From Bacillus sp. AFS037270 (lineage in GTDB: Bacteria; Bacillota; Bacilli; Bacillales_B; DSM-18226): a DNA stretch of 58,955 nt. The notes beneath the pieces are model-generated. The model worked only from the letters and a program-made list of their open reading frames with translations, was not told the origin of the DNA and did not search any database. Position numbers and translations under genes: made by a program. The DNA is taken from positions 68,998 to 127,952 of the forward strand of contig NZ_NUNF01000008.1 of the NCBI RefSeq assembly GCF_002585305.1, written 5' to 3'. Shown piece by piece: positions 8,596-15,698 of the stretch (its first letter is position 1; each line of letters opens with the position of its first letter).

Positions 8596-9285
8596 ATGTT
8601 AAATATTATTTTACTTGTGTTGTTCTTCCTTGCACTTTATTGGATAGTTCCATTTCTGCTTACCGCTGGTGCAGGTATCGGGGTTTTAAAGAGGAAAGAT
8701 ACTTCTGAAAAAGTTGCTTTTACTTTTGATGATGGTCCAAATCCCATTTATACACCGCAGCTATTGGATTTGTTAAAAAAAAATAAAATAAAAGCGACAT
8801 TTTTTGTCGTTGGTTCTAAAGCTGAAAAATACCCAGAGTTAATAGATAGAATGCATGCCGAGGGACACTTAATTGGCATGCATAATTATGTGCACAAATC
8901 TAACTGGGTGATGTGGCCTCGGACGGTTCGCCAGCATTTAACGAAGACTGCTTCCATTATTGAGAAAATTACTGGAGAGCGGCCTATTTACTATCGTCCG
9001 CCATGGGGATTATTAACTTTATTTGATTTTCTACTAATAAAAAAGTATAAGATGATCCATTGGTCGGTAATGGCAGAAGATTGGCGCAGTAGAGGCGGCA
9101 GTGAAAAAGTTGAAAAAAGATTGTTACGGGATATTAAAAAGGGGGATGTTGTCCTTCTTCATGATTGCGGAGAAACAGTCGGGGCTGATGTAGATGCACC
9201 GAACAATACCATTACTGCATTAAAGGAAGTATTTAAAGAATTATCAAGTCGTAGGATATCTTGTGTAAGAATAGATGAGTTGTAG
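8596..9285 (+). CDS. Polysaccharide deacetylase (NodB domain), membrane anchored
   Basis: This is a 229-residue protein with an N-terminal TM (about residues 3-25) and then a NodB homology domain: AFTFDDGPNP (catalytic Asp and metal Asp), a GMHNYVH motif 2 with two His, RPPWG motif 3 and VLLHD motif 5. All key residues of a carbohydrate esterase 4 enzyme appear present. Such enzymes de-N-acetylate peptidoglycan, polysaccharide or small lipid-linked sugars on the outer face of the membrane. The RBS GAGGAGAGG lies 8-15 bases before the ATG. It follows the VTT gene by 55 bases on the same strand. A second, unlinked deacetylase lies at 39357-40061. Confidence 0.87.
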   Translation: MLNIILLVLFFLALYWIVPFLLTAGAGIGVLKRKDTSEKVAFTFDDGPNPIYTPQLLDLLKKNKIKATFFVVGSKAEKYPELIDRMHAEGHLIGMHNYVHKSNWVMWPRTVRQHLTKTASIIEKITGERPIYYRPPWGLLTLFDFLLIKKYKMIHWSVMAEDWRSRGGSEKVEKRLLRDIKKGDVVLLHDCGETVGADVDAPNNTITALKEVFKELSSRRISCVRIDEL

Positions 9286-9440
9286 AAGGAAAAGGACATA
9301 AGGTAGGTTTAACCATCTTTTGTCTCATTTCATTAATAGTGATAAGCTAATAAAAGCTGATATCATAAAGTATAGAGGTTCATTGTGTTATCACATTTCA
9401 ATTTTTCATCGATTATATACAAAAAAGAGGATTATTACTT

Positions 9441-10109
9441 ATGAAATTAAAATCACATCTTGCCATTGCATTTGTCATTAGTGCAGTCTGTATGATCGGA
9501 TTTAGTTTAATGTCCTTATTCATCAGCGATCATAAGATCGTTCACTTTGACACCAAGGTAATCCGAGCTATTCAAGGAATGGAGTCACCACCCCTGACAA
9601 ATGTAATGAAAGTTTTCACCTTTATTGGTTCTGCACCCTTTGTGATTGTCTTGAGTATCGCTATATTGTTTTTTCTTTATAAGGTATTACACCACCGGAT
9701 GGAATTAATTTTATTTATCGTTTCTATATTTGGGTCTGCAGCTCTAAATGGACTTTTAAAACATTTTTTTCATCGGATTAGGCCCAACTTACATCGCTTA
9801 ATTGATATTGGAGGATACAGCTTTCCCAGTGGACATGCTATGAATGCCTTCAGCGTTTATGTGATCATAACGTTTTTATTATGGCGTCATATTCCAAGAA
9901 AATCGGGAAGGATCTTTCTTATACTATTTAGTTCTTTCATGGTCCTTGCCATTGGGGTCAGTCGAATTTATTTAGGTGTGCATTATCCTAGTGATATTGT
10001 TGGGGGGTATTTCGCAAGTGGTTTCTGGATGGCTACAGCTATTTGGGTTTTCCAATTCTATCAAGAAAGACATAATAAGTCCCATAAAAAAGCTCTTATC
10101 TCTGATTGA
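9441..10109 (+). CDS. PAP2-family phosphatase (PgpB/BcrC-like)
   Basis: This is a 222-residue membrane protein of about six TM segments with the full PAP2 motif set: KHFFHRIRP (motif 1), YSFPSGHAMN (motif 2, PSGH) and GVSRIYLGVHYPSDIVGGY (motif 3, SRxxxxxHxxxD). Members dephosphorylate phosphatidylglycerophosphate or undecaprenyl diphosphate outside the membrane. It is separated from the deacetylase by 155 bases, so it may have its own promoter, but it fits the lipid-phosphate theme of the cluster. The hairpin at 10201 probably ends the transcript. Confidence 0.87.
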   Translation: MKLKSHLAIAFVISAVCMIGFSLMSLFISDHKIVHFDTKVIRAIQGMESPPLTNVMKVFTFIGSAPFVIVLSIAILFFLYKVLHHRMELILFIVSIFGSAALNGLLKHFFHRIRPNLHRLIDIGGYSFPSGHAMNAFSVYVIITFLLWRHIPRKSGRIFLILFSSFMVLAIGVSRIYLGVHYPSDIVGGYFASGFWMATAIWVFQFYQERHNKSHKKALISD

Positions 10110-10200
10110 CATAAAAATTGGTTTAATATCATTCTACCTTGGAAATAGGATATAAGCCTATGTTTCTTCCCATGTTTTATGTATCACTTCTATAAAATGA

Positions 10201-10232
10201 AAGGTTACTAGTAAAAATTACAAGTAACCTTA
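10201..10232 (+). terminator. Hairpin after the envelope cluster
   Basis: A 14-bp stem with one mismatch pairs AAGGTTACTAGTAA (10201-10214) with the copy ending at 10232. Only a loose T-rich tail follows, so terminator strength is uncertain. Confidence 0.5.
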
Positions 10233-10441
10233 AGCAATTTTTATTAAGTTTTTTTATACGAATTAAATTTAAAAGGAATACTTTCAAATTCTCTCAGCCT
10301 TACACAGTAAATCAGACAATGTATTAGTTGCCATTGGAGAAGCAGAATTATTTATTGATGTATCCGGTATGACAAAAATGGGACCTGCGTTATGATGATT
10401 CTTTCAAGGAGTATGAAGAATGAAGCTGGAATCTTGTGATA
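10233..10441. other. Intergenic stretch without a recognisable gene
   Basis: One plus-strand frame ending with the TGA near 10397 reads a short open stretch containing VAIGEAELFIDVSGMTKMGP. It has no start or RBS and is interrupted on both sides. It may be the relic of a gene, but I do not recognise the family. Confidence 0.3.
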
Positions 10442-10753
10442 TTATTTCTTTTCAACTTTTACTAATCCTTTACCCAAATTATTCTTATTAAAATAACATA
10501 TAACCTCATCATCAATATGTATCTTAGCATCTGAAGTGACTTTGTTTGCAGAAAAAATGATTTCCGTTCCGTTATCATTTTTACCATAGTAATGGTTATC
10601 CTTAAACTTCGTTATTTTGTATTCTATGGTAGTGTACTTGTTGGTGCCATCGCTTTTTATGCTTGTGTTGTTAACCGGAGCCGAAGCTTGATATTTAACT
10701 AATACTAATAAAATTGCTAAAAGTATGACAAGGATGATGACTTTTTTTAGCAT
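10442..10753 (-). CDS. Small membrane-anchored or secreted protein, unknown
   Basis: This is a 103-residue protein. The ATG at 10753 is preferred because GGAGG lies 9 bases upstream; the TTG at 10762 touches the RBS. The N-terminus has a strong hydrophobic segment (VIILVILLAILLVLV), and the rest (about 80 residues) is a small Lys/Asn-rich extracellular domain with beta-strand character, ending VKVEKK. I do not recognise the family. The gene is alone between the envelope cluster and DUF438. Confidence 0.65.
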   Translation of the reverse strand: MLKKVIILVILLAILLVLVKYQASAPVNNTSIKSDGTNKYTTIEYKITKFKDNHYYGKNDNGTEIIFSANKVTSDAKIHIDDEVICYFNKNNLGKGLVKVEKK

Positions 10754-10942
10754 GTTACTCAACCTCCTTCTTAGTATTTTAAAAGTTAAAGGAGGAAAGT
10801 AAATCCTTCTTTCATCCTTAAGTCATTATTCCTATAAGCTATATATGAAAAATACGGTTTTGAAAGTTGGTCAGTCTTGATGAAAAGATGGGTCTATCCA
10901 TTAAATCATTTTCTTAGAATGAACATTAATGATCAAATAAAA

Positions 10943-10987
10943 AAACTGGCTCAAAAGGTGTCGATTCCCCGTTTTTTGAGTCAGTTT
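10943..10987 (-). terminator. Terminator of the DUF1858-DUF438 operon
   Basis: AAACTGGCTCAAAA (10943-10956) pairs with TTTTGAGTCAGTTT (10974-10987) with one mismatch. On the minus strand it is followed by a long T-run, right after the DUF438 stop at 11015. Confidence 0.75.
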
Positions 10988-11014
10988 CCTTTTGTTATTT
11001 AATATTTATTTAAG

Positions 11015-12244
11015 TTAATTCAGAATACGTTTTTCACCTTGAATTTCCTGAATCGTGCTAATATTTTGCGTGAATTCAAGCGTTCCTACATATTCACCTG
11101 CTTCATCCCTGACAGCAAAGTAACGGATGTACACGTATTTATCTTTAAATTTAATATAAAAATCTTCACCATCTTTGATACCTGCTTTAAATTCTTGTAA
11201 TAATTGTTCAACTACATGAACACTCTTTGGTGGATGACAGTTTTGAACCGTTCTGCCAATAACCGCTTTGGTACGAGCAAAGATTCTTTCTTTACCGTGC
11301 GAGAAATAGCGAACAACATCATCTTGGTCGATAAAGGTAATATCAACAGGCAAGTGATTTAGCATAAGTTCAAGCTGTTTAAGCGATAGAATACCTGTTT
11401 CCAACCGAATATATCCTTCGGTTAGCGCATTCTCTTCAATCTGTTTTCGTTCAGGCTTCCATACACCTGCCGGTTCGGTTAAGCAGAAACCAATTTCATC
11501 ACTCTCATGAGCAATTTTCACCCATTCGTCTTCCGTTAAGGTTTGCAATGCCATTGGAAATAAGATGTTTTCCTCTTTAAAGATCATTTCACTGACTTCT
11601 CGGATGACAAAATATAAGGCATCGATTACGGATTGTTTATCTCCGTTATAGTTGGTTATTTTCTCTTTTGCCTCTTTTATGGCGGCTCGGATTCCGTCAT
11701 CCACTCCCCACATCACTTGAGTAGGGCCCATGATTCCGTACTTTTCTAGGTAAGGGAAGAGTAGATTCTCTTTCCTGCTGTAATGTTTGTCGATGTCTAG
11801 TAATAGATTTAAATCTTCTAGTAACTTAAACTTGTTTTCCTCAGTGTCTGCTTTTTCGAAACGCTCGAAATGGAGCAGCAGTTTAAAGTTTACCAACCTA
11901 TCAATCTCTTTATTTTCTAATTTAAAGGTATGGATGGGGTGTCCAGGATGCTCTTCGGGCTTATCGGAACGGTGTATTTCCTCGATAGAACCTTTAAAAA
12001 TCGCCGTATGAACTGAGCATAGACGCTGCACTTCTGCGACCGGAATTCCTTCTTCCTCCATCAGTGCTTGTTCTAATTTAGAAATCTCTGCCACAGAAAT
12101 GTTACCTGCAGCTTCTTCAAAACGAGCCTTTACTTCCCCAACACTTTTGCCGTTGTGCAGGTCTTTAATAATCTCTTTTAAAACCGCTTGCCGCTCAGAT
12201 TGGGTAATAGTTTCTTTTTCACGGTTATTGATGATTTCACTCAT
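11015..12244 (-). CDS. DUF438 protein: hemerythrin-like plus PAS domains
   Basis: This is a 409-residue cytoplasmic protein. Residues about 15-90 form the helical DUF438 domain, about 100-250 a hemerythrin-like four-helix bundle (HPIHTFKLENKEI, LLHFERFEK, HYSRKENLLFPYLEKYG, FKEENILFPMA, giving the His/Glu ligands of a di-iron site), and about 290-400 a PAS domain (MLNHLPVDITFIDQDDVVRYFSHGKERIFARTKAVIGR, shown in the family as a sensor domain). Relatives bind iron or react with NO/O2, but the signalling output is unknown. The gene lies 13 bases after a DUF1858 gene and downstream of a perfect Fnr-type site, which fits an oxygen- or nitrosative-stress role. Confidence 0.87.
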   Translation of the reverse strand: MSEIINNREKETITQSERQAVLKEIIKDLHNGKSVGEVKARFEEAAGNISVAEISKLEQALMEEEGIPVAEVQRLCSVHTAIFKGSIEEIHRSDKPEEHPGHPIHTFKLENKEIDRLVNFKLLLHFERFEKADTEENKFKLLEDLNLLLDIDKHYSRKENLLFPYLEKYGIMGPTQVMWGVDDGIRAAIKEAKEKITNYNGDKQSVIDALYFVIREVSEMIFKEENILFPMALQTLTEDEWVKIAHESDEIGFCLTEPAGVWKPERKQIEENALTEGYIRLETGILSLKQLELMLNHLPVDITFIDQDDVVRYFSHGKERIFARTKAVIGRTVQNCHPPKSVHVVEQLLQEFKAGIKDGEDFYIKFKDKYVYIRYFAVRDEAGEYVGTLEFTQNISTIQEIQGEKRILN

Positions 12245-12257
12245 GATTCATTCTCCT

Positions 12258-12485
12258 CTATTGGTTGATTGTAAATCCATTCTTTTCAAAGGTCTCAATC
12301 ACTTTTTCTAATGGTATTCCTTTCATACGGCATCCATTTGGCAATGTCATAACACGTCCGGCCGATTTTAGCATATTAGGATTTGTTATATTCTCAAAAC
12401 CAAGTTCCTTCATAATCAGGATGATTTCGGGGTACTCGGTACATAATTGATAAACGGGTAGTTGAATATTCAATACTTTTGACAT
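12258..12485 (-). CDS. DUF1858 domain protein
   Basis: This is a 75-residue protein. The ATG at 12485 has AAGGAG at 8-13 bases; the frame extends upstream, but without an RBS. The sequence (LPVYQLCTEYPEIILIMKEL, then a GR-MTLPNGCRMKGIPLEKV segment) matches DUF1858, a small helical domain usually found beside or fused to DUF438/hemerythrin proteins and hybrid-cluster-type proteins in anaerobes. Here it is the leading gene of a two-gene operon. Two cysteines (in LCTEYP and NGCRMKG) are conserved-looking. The role is unknown. Confidence 0.85.
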   Translation of the reverse strand: MSKVLNIQLPVYQLCTEYPEIILIMKELGFENITNPNMLKSAGRVMTLPNGCRMKGIPLEKVIETFEKNGFTINQ

Positions 12486-12554
12486 TGTTTTCACTCCTTG
12501 AAAGAGGGTGATAACTCTTCTCAATAGGAATATAACACAGGTATACATATAAAA

Positions 12555-12572
12555 TTGTGATTGGAATCACAA
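12555..12572 (-). promoter_or_regulatory. Fnr-type operator upstream of DUF1858-DUF438
   Basis: TTGTGA-TTGGAA-TCACAA is a perfect palindrome matching the Bacillus Fnr consensus TGTGA-N6-TCACA. Its centre is 78 bases upstream of the DUF1858 start at 12485. This leaves room for a promoter with the box near -41 and a leader of about 37 bases. CRP-type factors share this consensus, but Fnr is the usual reader in Bacillus. Confidence 0.75.
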
Positions 12573-12882
12573 ACAAAATAATAAATGAGCGCAGTTGTTA
12601 AAATTATGTGAATTTCATCAGCAACCTGATGCATATAGAGGGAGAGTAAGACAAGAATATTCCCCTGAAAATCTTCTACACGTGTTGATGTTCCAAATTG
12701 TATTTTTTATCAAATTCTAATGCATGATAAGTACTTAATTCGAATGTGACATGCGTTTATTTCATACAAATAAATAAATCTTGAAAATTCCCCCAGCATT
12801 TACAAAATTGTTGTTCCACGAACAATTTCAAATTTTTATGAGAATGAGAAGGGTGCAAGTATAAAATTGGAGGGGGCTTAGT
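12573..12882. other. Intergenic region, AT-rich
   Basis: No gene is seen. A small hairpin near 12805-12828 (AAATTGTT paired with AACAATTT) sits about 55 bases before the ParB-like start. The RBS GGAGGGGG follows at about 12871. Confidence 0.35.
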
Positions 12883-13356
12883 ATGAAATTCACGATACAG
12901 TATATTCCTCTTAGTAAAATCAAACCTGATGTATCGATGAAAATCACAGAACACATTAAAAAACTTCAGAGGTTAATGTGGGATTGTATGTTTGTGTTGG
13001 TTGTCAGAAAAAATAAGAAGGATGGCAGTTACATTATTGTTAGCGGTCAAGATCGATTTGAGTCCATAAAAAAACACACCAAAAACATTTACGCACCTTG
13101 TATAGTTGATAAAAGTAATTCCCCTCGAATGGTATCTTGGCTTCATCGTATACGAAACAAACAACCCCTAGATGATTTTCCGTTATTACCCCCTAGCTGG
13201 TCCATTGTTCGATCCTTTTTGAAACAAGAGCCCCGTTTTAAAAATCTATCTCGTTCCGAACAAATTAGAGTCTTACTTATTGCGGCACGTTACAAGAAAA
13301 CTGTGACCTATGCTATGAAAACAACTGTGGATGATATTTTAAGAAGTTACAAATAA
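12883..13356 (+). CDS. Orphan ParB N-terminal-domain-like protein
   Basis: This is a 157-residue protein with a strong RBS (TTGGAGGGGG). Residues 5-75 resemble the ParB/sulfiredoxin fold: IPLSKIKPD at the start, then FVLVVRKNKKDGSYIIVSGQ DRFE, close to the ParB pattern PLVVRxxxDGxYxIVSGxRR. The GERR/RFE nucleotide-binding box is degenerate (GQDRFES). The C-terminal 80 residues (helical, LSRSEQIRVLLIAARYKKTV) could be a DNA-binding or structural segment. It lacks the length of chromosomal ParB/Noc and stands alone without parA. The function is unknown; a ParB-fold nuclease or CTP-binding activity is only a possibility. Confidence 0.65.
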   Translation: MKFTIQYIPLSKIKPDVSMKITEHIKKLQRLMWDCMFVLVVRKNKKDGSYIIVSGQDRFESIKKHTKNIYAPCIVDKSNSPRMVSWLHRIRNKQPLDDFPLLPPSWSIVRSFLKQEPRFKNLSRSEQIRVLLIAARYKKTVTYAMKTTVDDILRSYK

Positions 13357-13748
13357 TAATATCTTGTGATAAGAATAATCAAAAATCGCCTAATCCATTA
13401 GGGAACAGAGGATCCCATTTTAGCACGAAAGGACGTAGTTGTTACATTAGTTCCTTTTAGTTTGAATGATTAATATAGAATGTCCGTTAAAGTCCAATGA
13501 TGATTTCATTGGATTTTTCTTTTGTCTGTCTATTAAAATGACAAAATGGAAAAGGAGAAATCACATAACAATTAGGCATTTAAATTGGTGCTGATTTTTA
13601 GAATTTGATGTTTTTTATTCACATATTTACATAAGGGAGATTTTCATTATTAGCATTATCTTTTACTCTTAATTGGATAATTTTACCTGAAATGGGGATT
13701 ACTAATTTATAGAGGATGCTTAATCTATTTTTAATAAAAGGAGAAAAA
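13357..13748. other. Intergenic region with one terminator
   Basis: The stretch holds the TCCAATGA hairpin at 13493-13513 and otherwise AT-rich sequence. No reading frame with an RBS was found before the CBO0543 gene. Confidence 0.35.
13493..13519 (+). terminator. Intrinsic terminator
   Basis: TCCAATGA (13493-13500) and TCATTGGA (13506-13513) form an 8-bp stem followed by TTTTTC. A nearly identical hairpin occurs after the DUF3189 gene at 21460. Confidence 0.7.
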
Positions 13749-14249
13749 ATGGCTGAAATAATAGGGGTAAGTACATGGATTTTAGCGGCAATACGATGGG
13801 GGGATTGGAAAAATTGGCCAAAATACTATTCAACAATCCTTTATTTTCTTCTCGGTGACGCACTGTATTATTATGTCAGTTATACCCATCGACTGTGGTC
13901 TCTGGAGCCGACGTGGCCACTTAAAAACGAAGTGATTTGTATAGCAGGGGAGTTTATTGTATTTGCCTGTACAATTTTAATCTTTATGGGCAAGTATCCT
14001 TCCCATCTTTTTATATCTATTCGGTGGACAGCGATTTGGGTAATGATCTATACAGCAAATGAGGCCATTCTTTTATGGACCGGGACTTTTTCTTATCATC
14101 ATGGTTGGACCATTTTTCATTCGTTTTTGTTTAATATTCTTTTGTTTATACTGCTGCGGCTGCATTATAAGAAACCATTATGGACGATGTTATTTTCGAT
14201 ACCCATCACAACAATCCTCATTTTGATTAATGAGATTCCATTAAAATAG
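13749..14249 (+). CDS. CBO0543-family membrane protein
   Basis: This is a 166-residue polytopic protein (about five TM segments). The ATG at 13749 follows AAAGGAG; upstream codons lack an RBS. Features shared with the proteins at 23479-23985 and 32979-33479 are an N-terminal R/KWxDWKNWxxYY motif (RWGDWKNWPKYY here) and a conserved late motif GTFSYHHGWTIFHSF (aromatic-Gly-Trp-x-x-x-x-Ser-Phe). NCBI calls this family CBO0543; no function is known. The spore-rich setting suggests, but does not show, a sporulation link. Confidence 0.75.
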   Translation: MAEIIGVSTWILAAIRWGDWKNWPKYYSTILYFLLGDALYYYVSYTHRLWSLEPTWPLKNEVICIAGEFIVFACTILIFMGKYPSHLFISIRWTAIWVMIYTANEAILLWTGTFSYHHGWTIFHSFLFNILLFILLRLHYKKPLWTMLFSIPITTILILINEIPLK

Positions 14250-14466
14250 TAATGGGTGATATAAACCCAAAAAACTATTCTGCACTAACTTATCCACTTC
14301 TTTTCGTCATTCATATCGTTCATTTGTCTTTCTTCCGGCAATTAAAAAAGAAAGAAGACTATTTCTAACATGGCTGCTTCGTTAGCTAATTAGGACAAGG
14401 GCATCAGAAAACGGCATATGGTTGTCCGAATGCGGGGGGAGATTGGGATAGGCGCATTTAAAAAGA

Positions 14467-14494
14467 ACTCCATCACGACTTAAGTCATATAATA
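14467..14494 (+). promoter_or_regulatory. Candidate SigmaK-type promoter
   Basis: AC at 14467-14468 is followed by exactly 17 bases and then CATATAATA (14486-14494), matching the mother-cell SigmaK pattern AC-N17-CATANNNTA. It lies about 32 bases before the ferritin/cupin start at 14526. Such short motifs occur by chance, so this is suggestive only. Confidence 0.4.
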
Positions 14495-14525
14495 TGTTTG
14501 AATGACTGTGAAGGGGATGAGGAAA

Positions 14526-15428
14526 ATGTATCAGGGCCCTATAGCATACCCATACTACGTTAATACACCAACATATAACTCAAACTTTATACCAAGAACT
14601 CAACAAGGAAACCATCAAGAGGTATGTGAAGCGATTCTTGCTGGAATCAAAGGGAAAGCTTCTGTAATTGATTTTTATAGTCGATTAGTCAATATAGCAC
14701 CAGATTTAACGCAAAAAAATGACATTCTTCATGTTTTAGATGATGAAAAAGTGCATTTACAACAATTTACTAATATATATTTCATGCTTACTGGAAGGCA
14801 GCCTGAGTACCATATTGAACAAATACCTTTTCATTCTTATCAAGAAGGTTTGAGAAAGGCTTATGAAGCTGAATTATCGAAGTATCAAGAATATCAGAAT
14901 AATAGTTATTTGCTAGCTCAAAATCCACTCGTTCGAGATGTATTCTTGCGTGTTTCTTCAGACGAGATGGGGCATGCAAAACGAGTGGGATTGTTACAAT
15001 CATTTAAGGGTCAAGATAAAATGGTTTTAAAAGATTATGGACCGGAGCCTTTTGTCATCGATATTGAAAAGGCTGCAAAGAAAAACAATAATTATCGGAC
15101 AGCTTTATGGACAGGACAACATTTGCAAGTTACCTTGATGAGTATCAAGGTGGGAGAAGATATTGGGTTGGAAATTCACCCTGTCATTGATCAGTTCTTA
15201 CGGATTGAACAAGGTCAAGGGGTTGTTCAAATGGGAAAACGTAAAGATCAATTAGATTTTGTGAAAAAAGTATATGACAACTATGCCATCATGGTACCGG
15301 CTGGAACATGGCACAATGTTACCAATACGGGGACTATCCCGCTAAAACTTTACTCAATCTATGCGCCGCCGCAGCATCCGCATGGTACCGTTCATGTAAC
15401 AAAATCCGAAGCCATGGCTGAGGAATAA
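14526..15428 (+). CDS. Ferritin-like plus cupin fusion protein
   Basis: This is a 300-residue protein. The ATG at 14526 has AAGGGG 9 bases upstream; ATGs at 14502 and 14517 lie in or before that RBS. After a Tyr/Pro-rich N-terminus (MYQGPIAYPYY), residues about 35-160 form a ferritin-like helical bundle with metal-type motifs (DDEKVHLQQF, SSDEMGHAKR: ExxH patterns). Residues about 190-285 form a cupin: WTGQHLQVTLMSI, GLEIHPVIDQFLRIEQGQG, then MVPAGTWHNVTNTG, with metal-binding His/Glu. The fusion is uncommon and also seen in other Bacillus. The P/Y-rich N-terminus and the SigmaK-like promoter hint at a spore-coat location. Confidence 0.8.
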   Translation: MYQGPIAYPYYVNTPTYNSNFIPRTQQGNHQEVCEAILAGIKGKASVIDFYSRLVNIAPDLTQKNDILHVLDDEKVHLQQFTNIYFMLTGRQPEYHIEQIPFHSYQEGLRKAYEAELSKYQEYQNNSYLLAQNPLVRDVFLRVSSDEMGHAKRVGLLQSFKGQDKMVLKDYGPEPFVIDIEKAAKKNNNYRTALWTGQHLQVTLMSIKVGEDIGLEIHPVIDQFLRIEQGQGVVQMGKRKDQLDFVKKVYDNYAIMVPAGTWHNVTNTGTIPLKLYSIYAPPQHPHGTVHVTKSEAMAEE

Positions 15429-15522
15429 AAATTACAGATAATAAGTTGAAAAAATAATATTATGCAACTCCAAGTTATATAAAGGAGTTTATTATTACAT
15501 TTAGAGTGCATAAACTACTGAA

Positions 15523-15545
15523 AGATCGCTGCGGCGATTTTTTTT
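15523..15545 (+). terminator. Intrinsic terminator
   Basis: ATCGC (15525-15529) pairs with GCGAT (15534-15538) around a 4-base loop and is followed by a run of T. It follows the ferritin/cupin gene by about 95 bases. Confidence 0.65.
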
Positions 15546-15608
15546 GTTGGTTCACTTGGAGATTATAGAATGGACCAAATATTATTCTAAAAATAATAAA
15601 AACACTAA

Positions 15609-15637
15609 TTGACAATCGTTATCAAAGGAAATATTAT
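15609..15637 (+). promoter_or_regulatory. Fur-controlled SigmaA promoter of the FTR1 operon
   Basis: TTGACA (15609-15614), 17 bases, then TATTAT (15632-15637) is a near-consensus SigmaA promoter. The 15-mer TGACAATCGTTATCA at 15610-15624 overlaps the -35 and matches the Fur 7-1-7 consensus at 12 of 14 defined positions. Iron repression of the permease operon is therefore expected. Confidence 0.8.
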
Positions 15638-15652
15638 ATAAATAGATGAAAT

Positions 15653-15667
15653 TGAAATTCATTATCA
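15653..15667 (+). promoter_or_regulatory. Second Fur box
   Basis: TGAAATTCATTATCA again fits the Fur 7-1-7 pattern at 12 of 14 positions. It lies between the -10 and the ribosome binding site, so two Fur dimers could cover the promoter. Confidence 0.65.
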
Positions 15668-15698
15668 ATTAAAACTCATTTACATTAAGGGGGACCCT

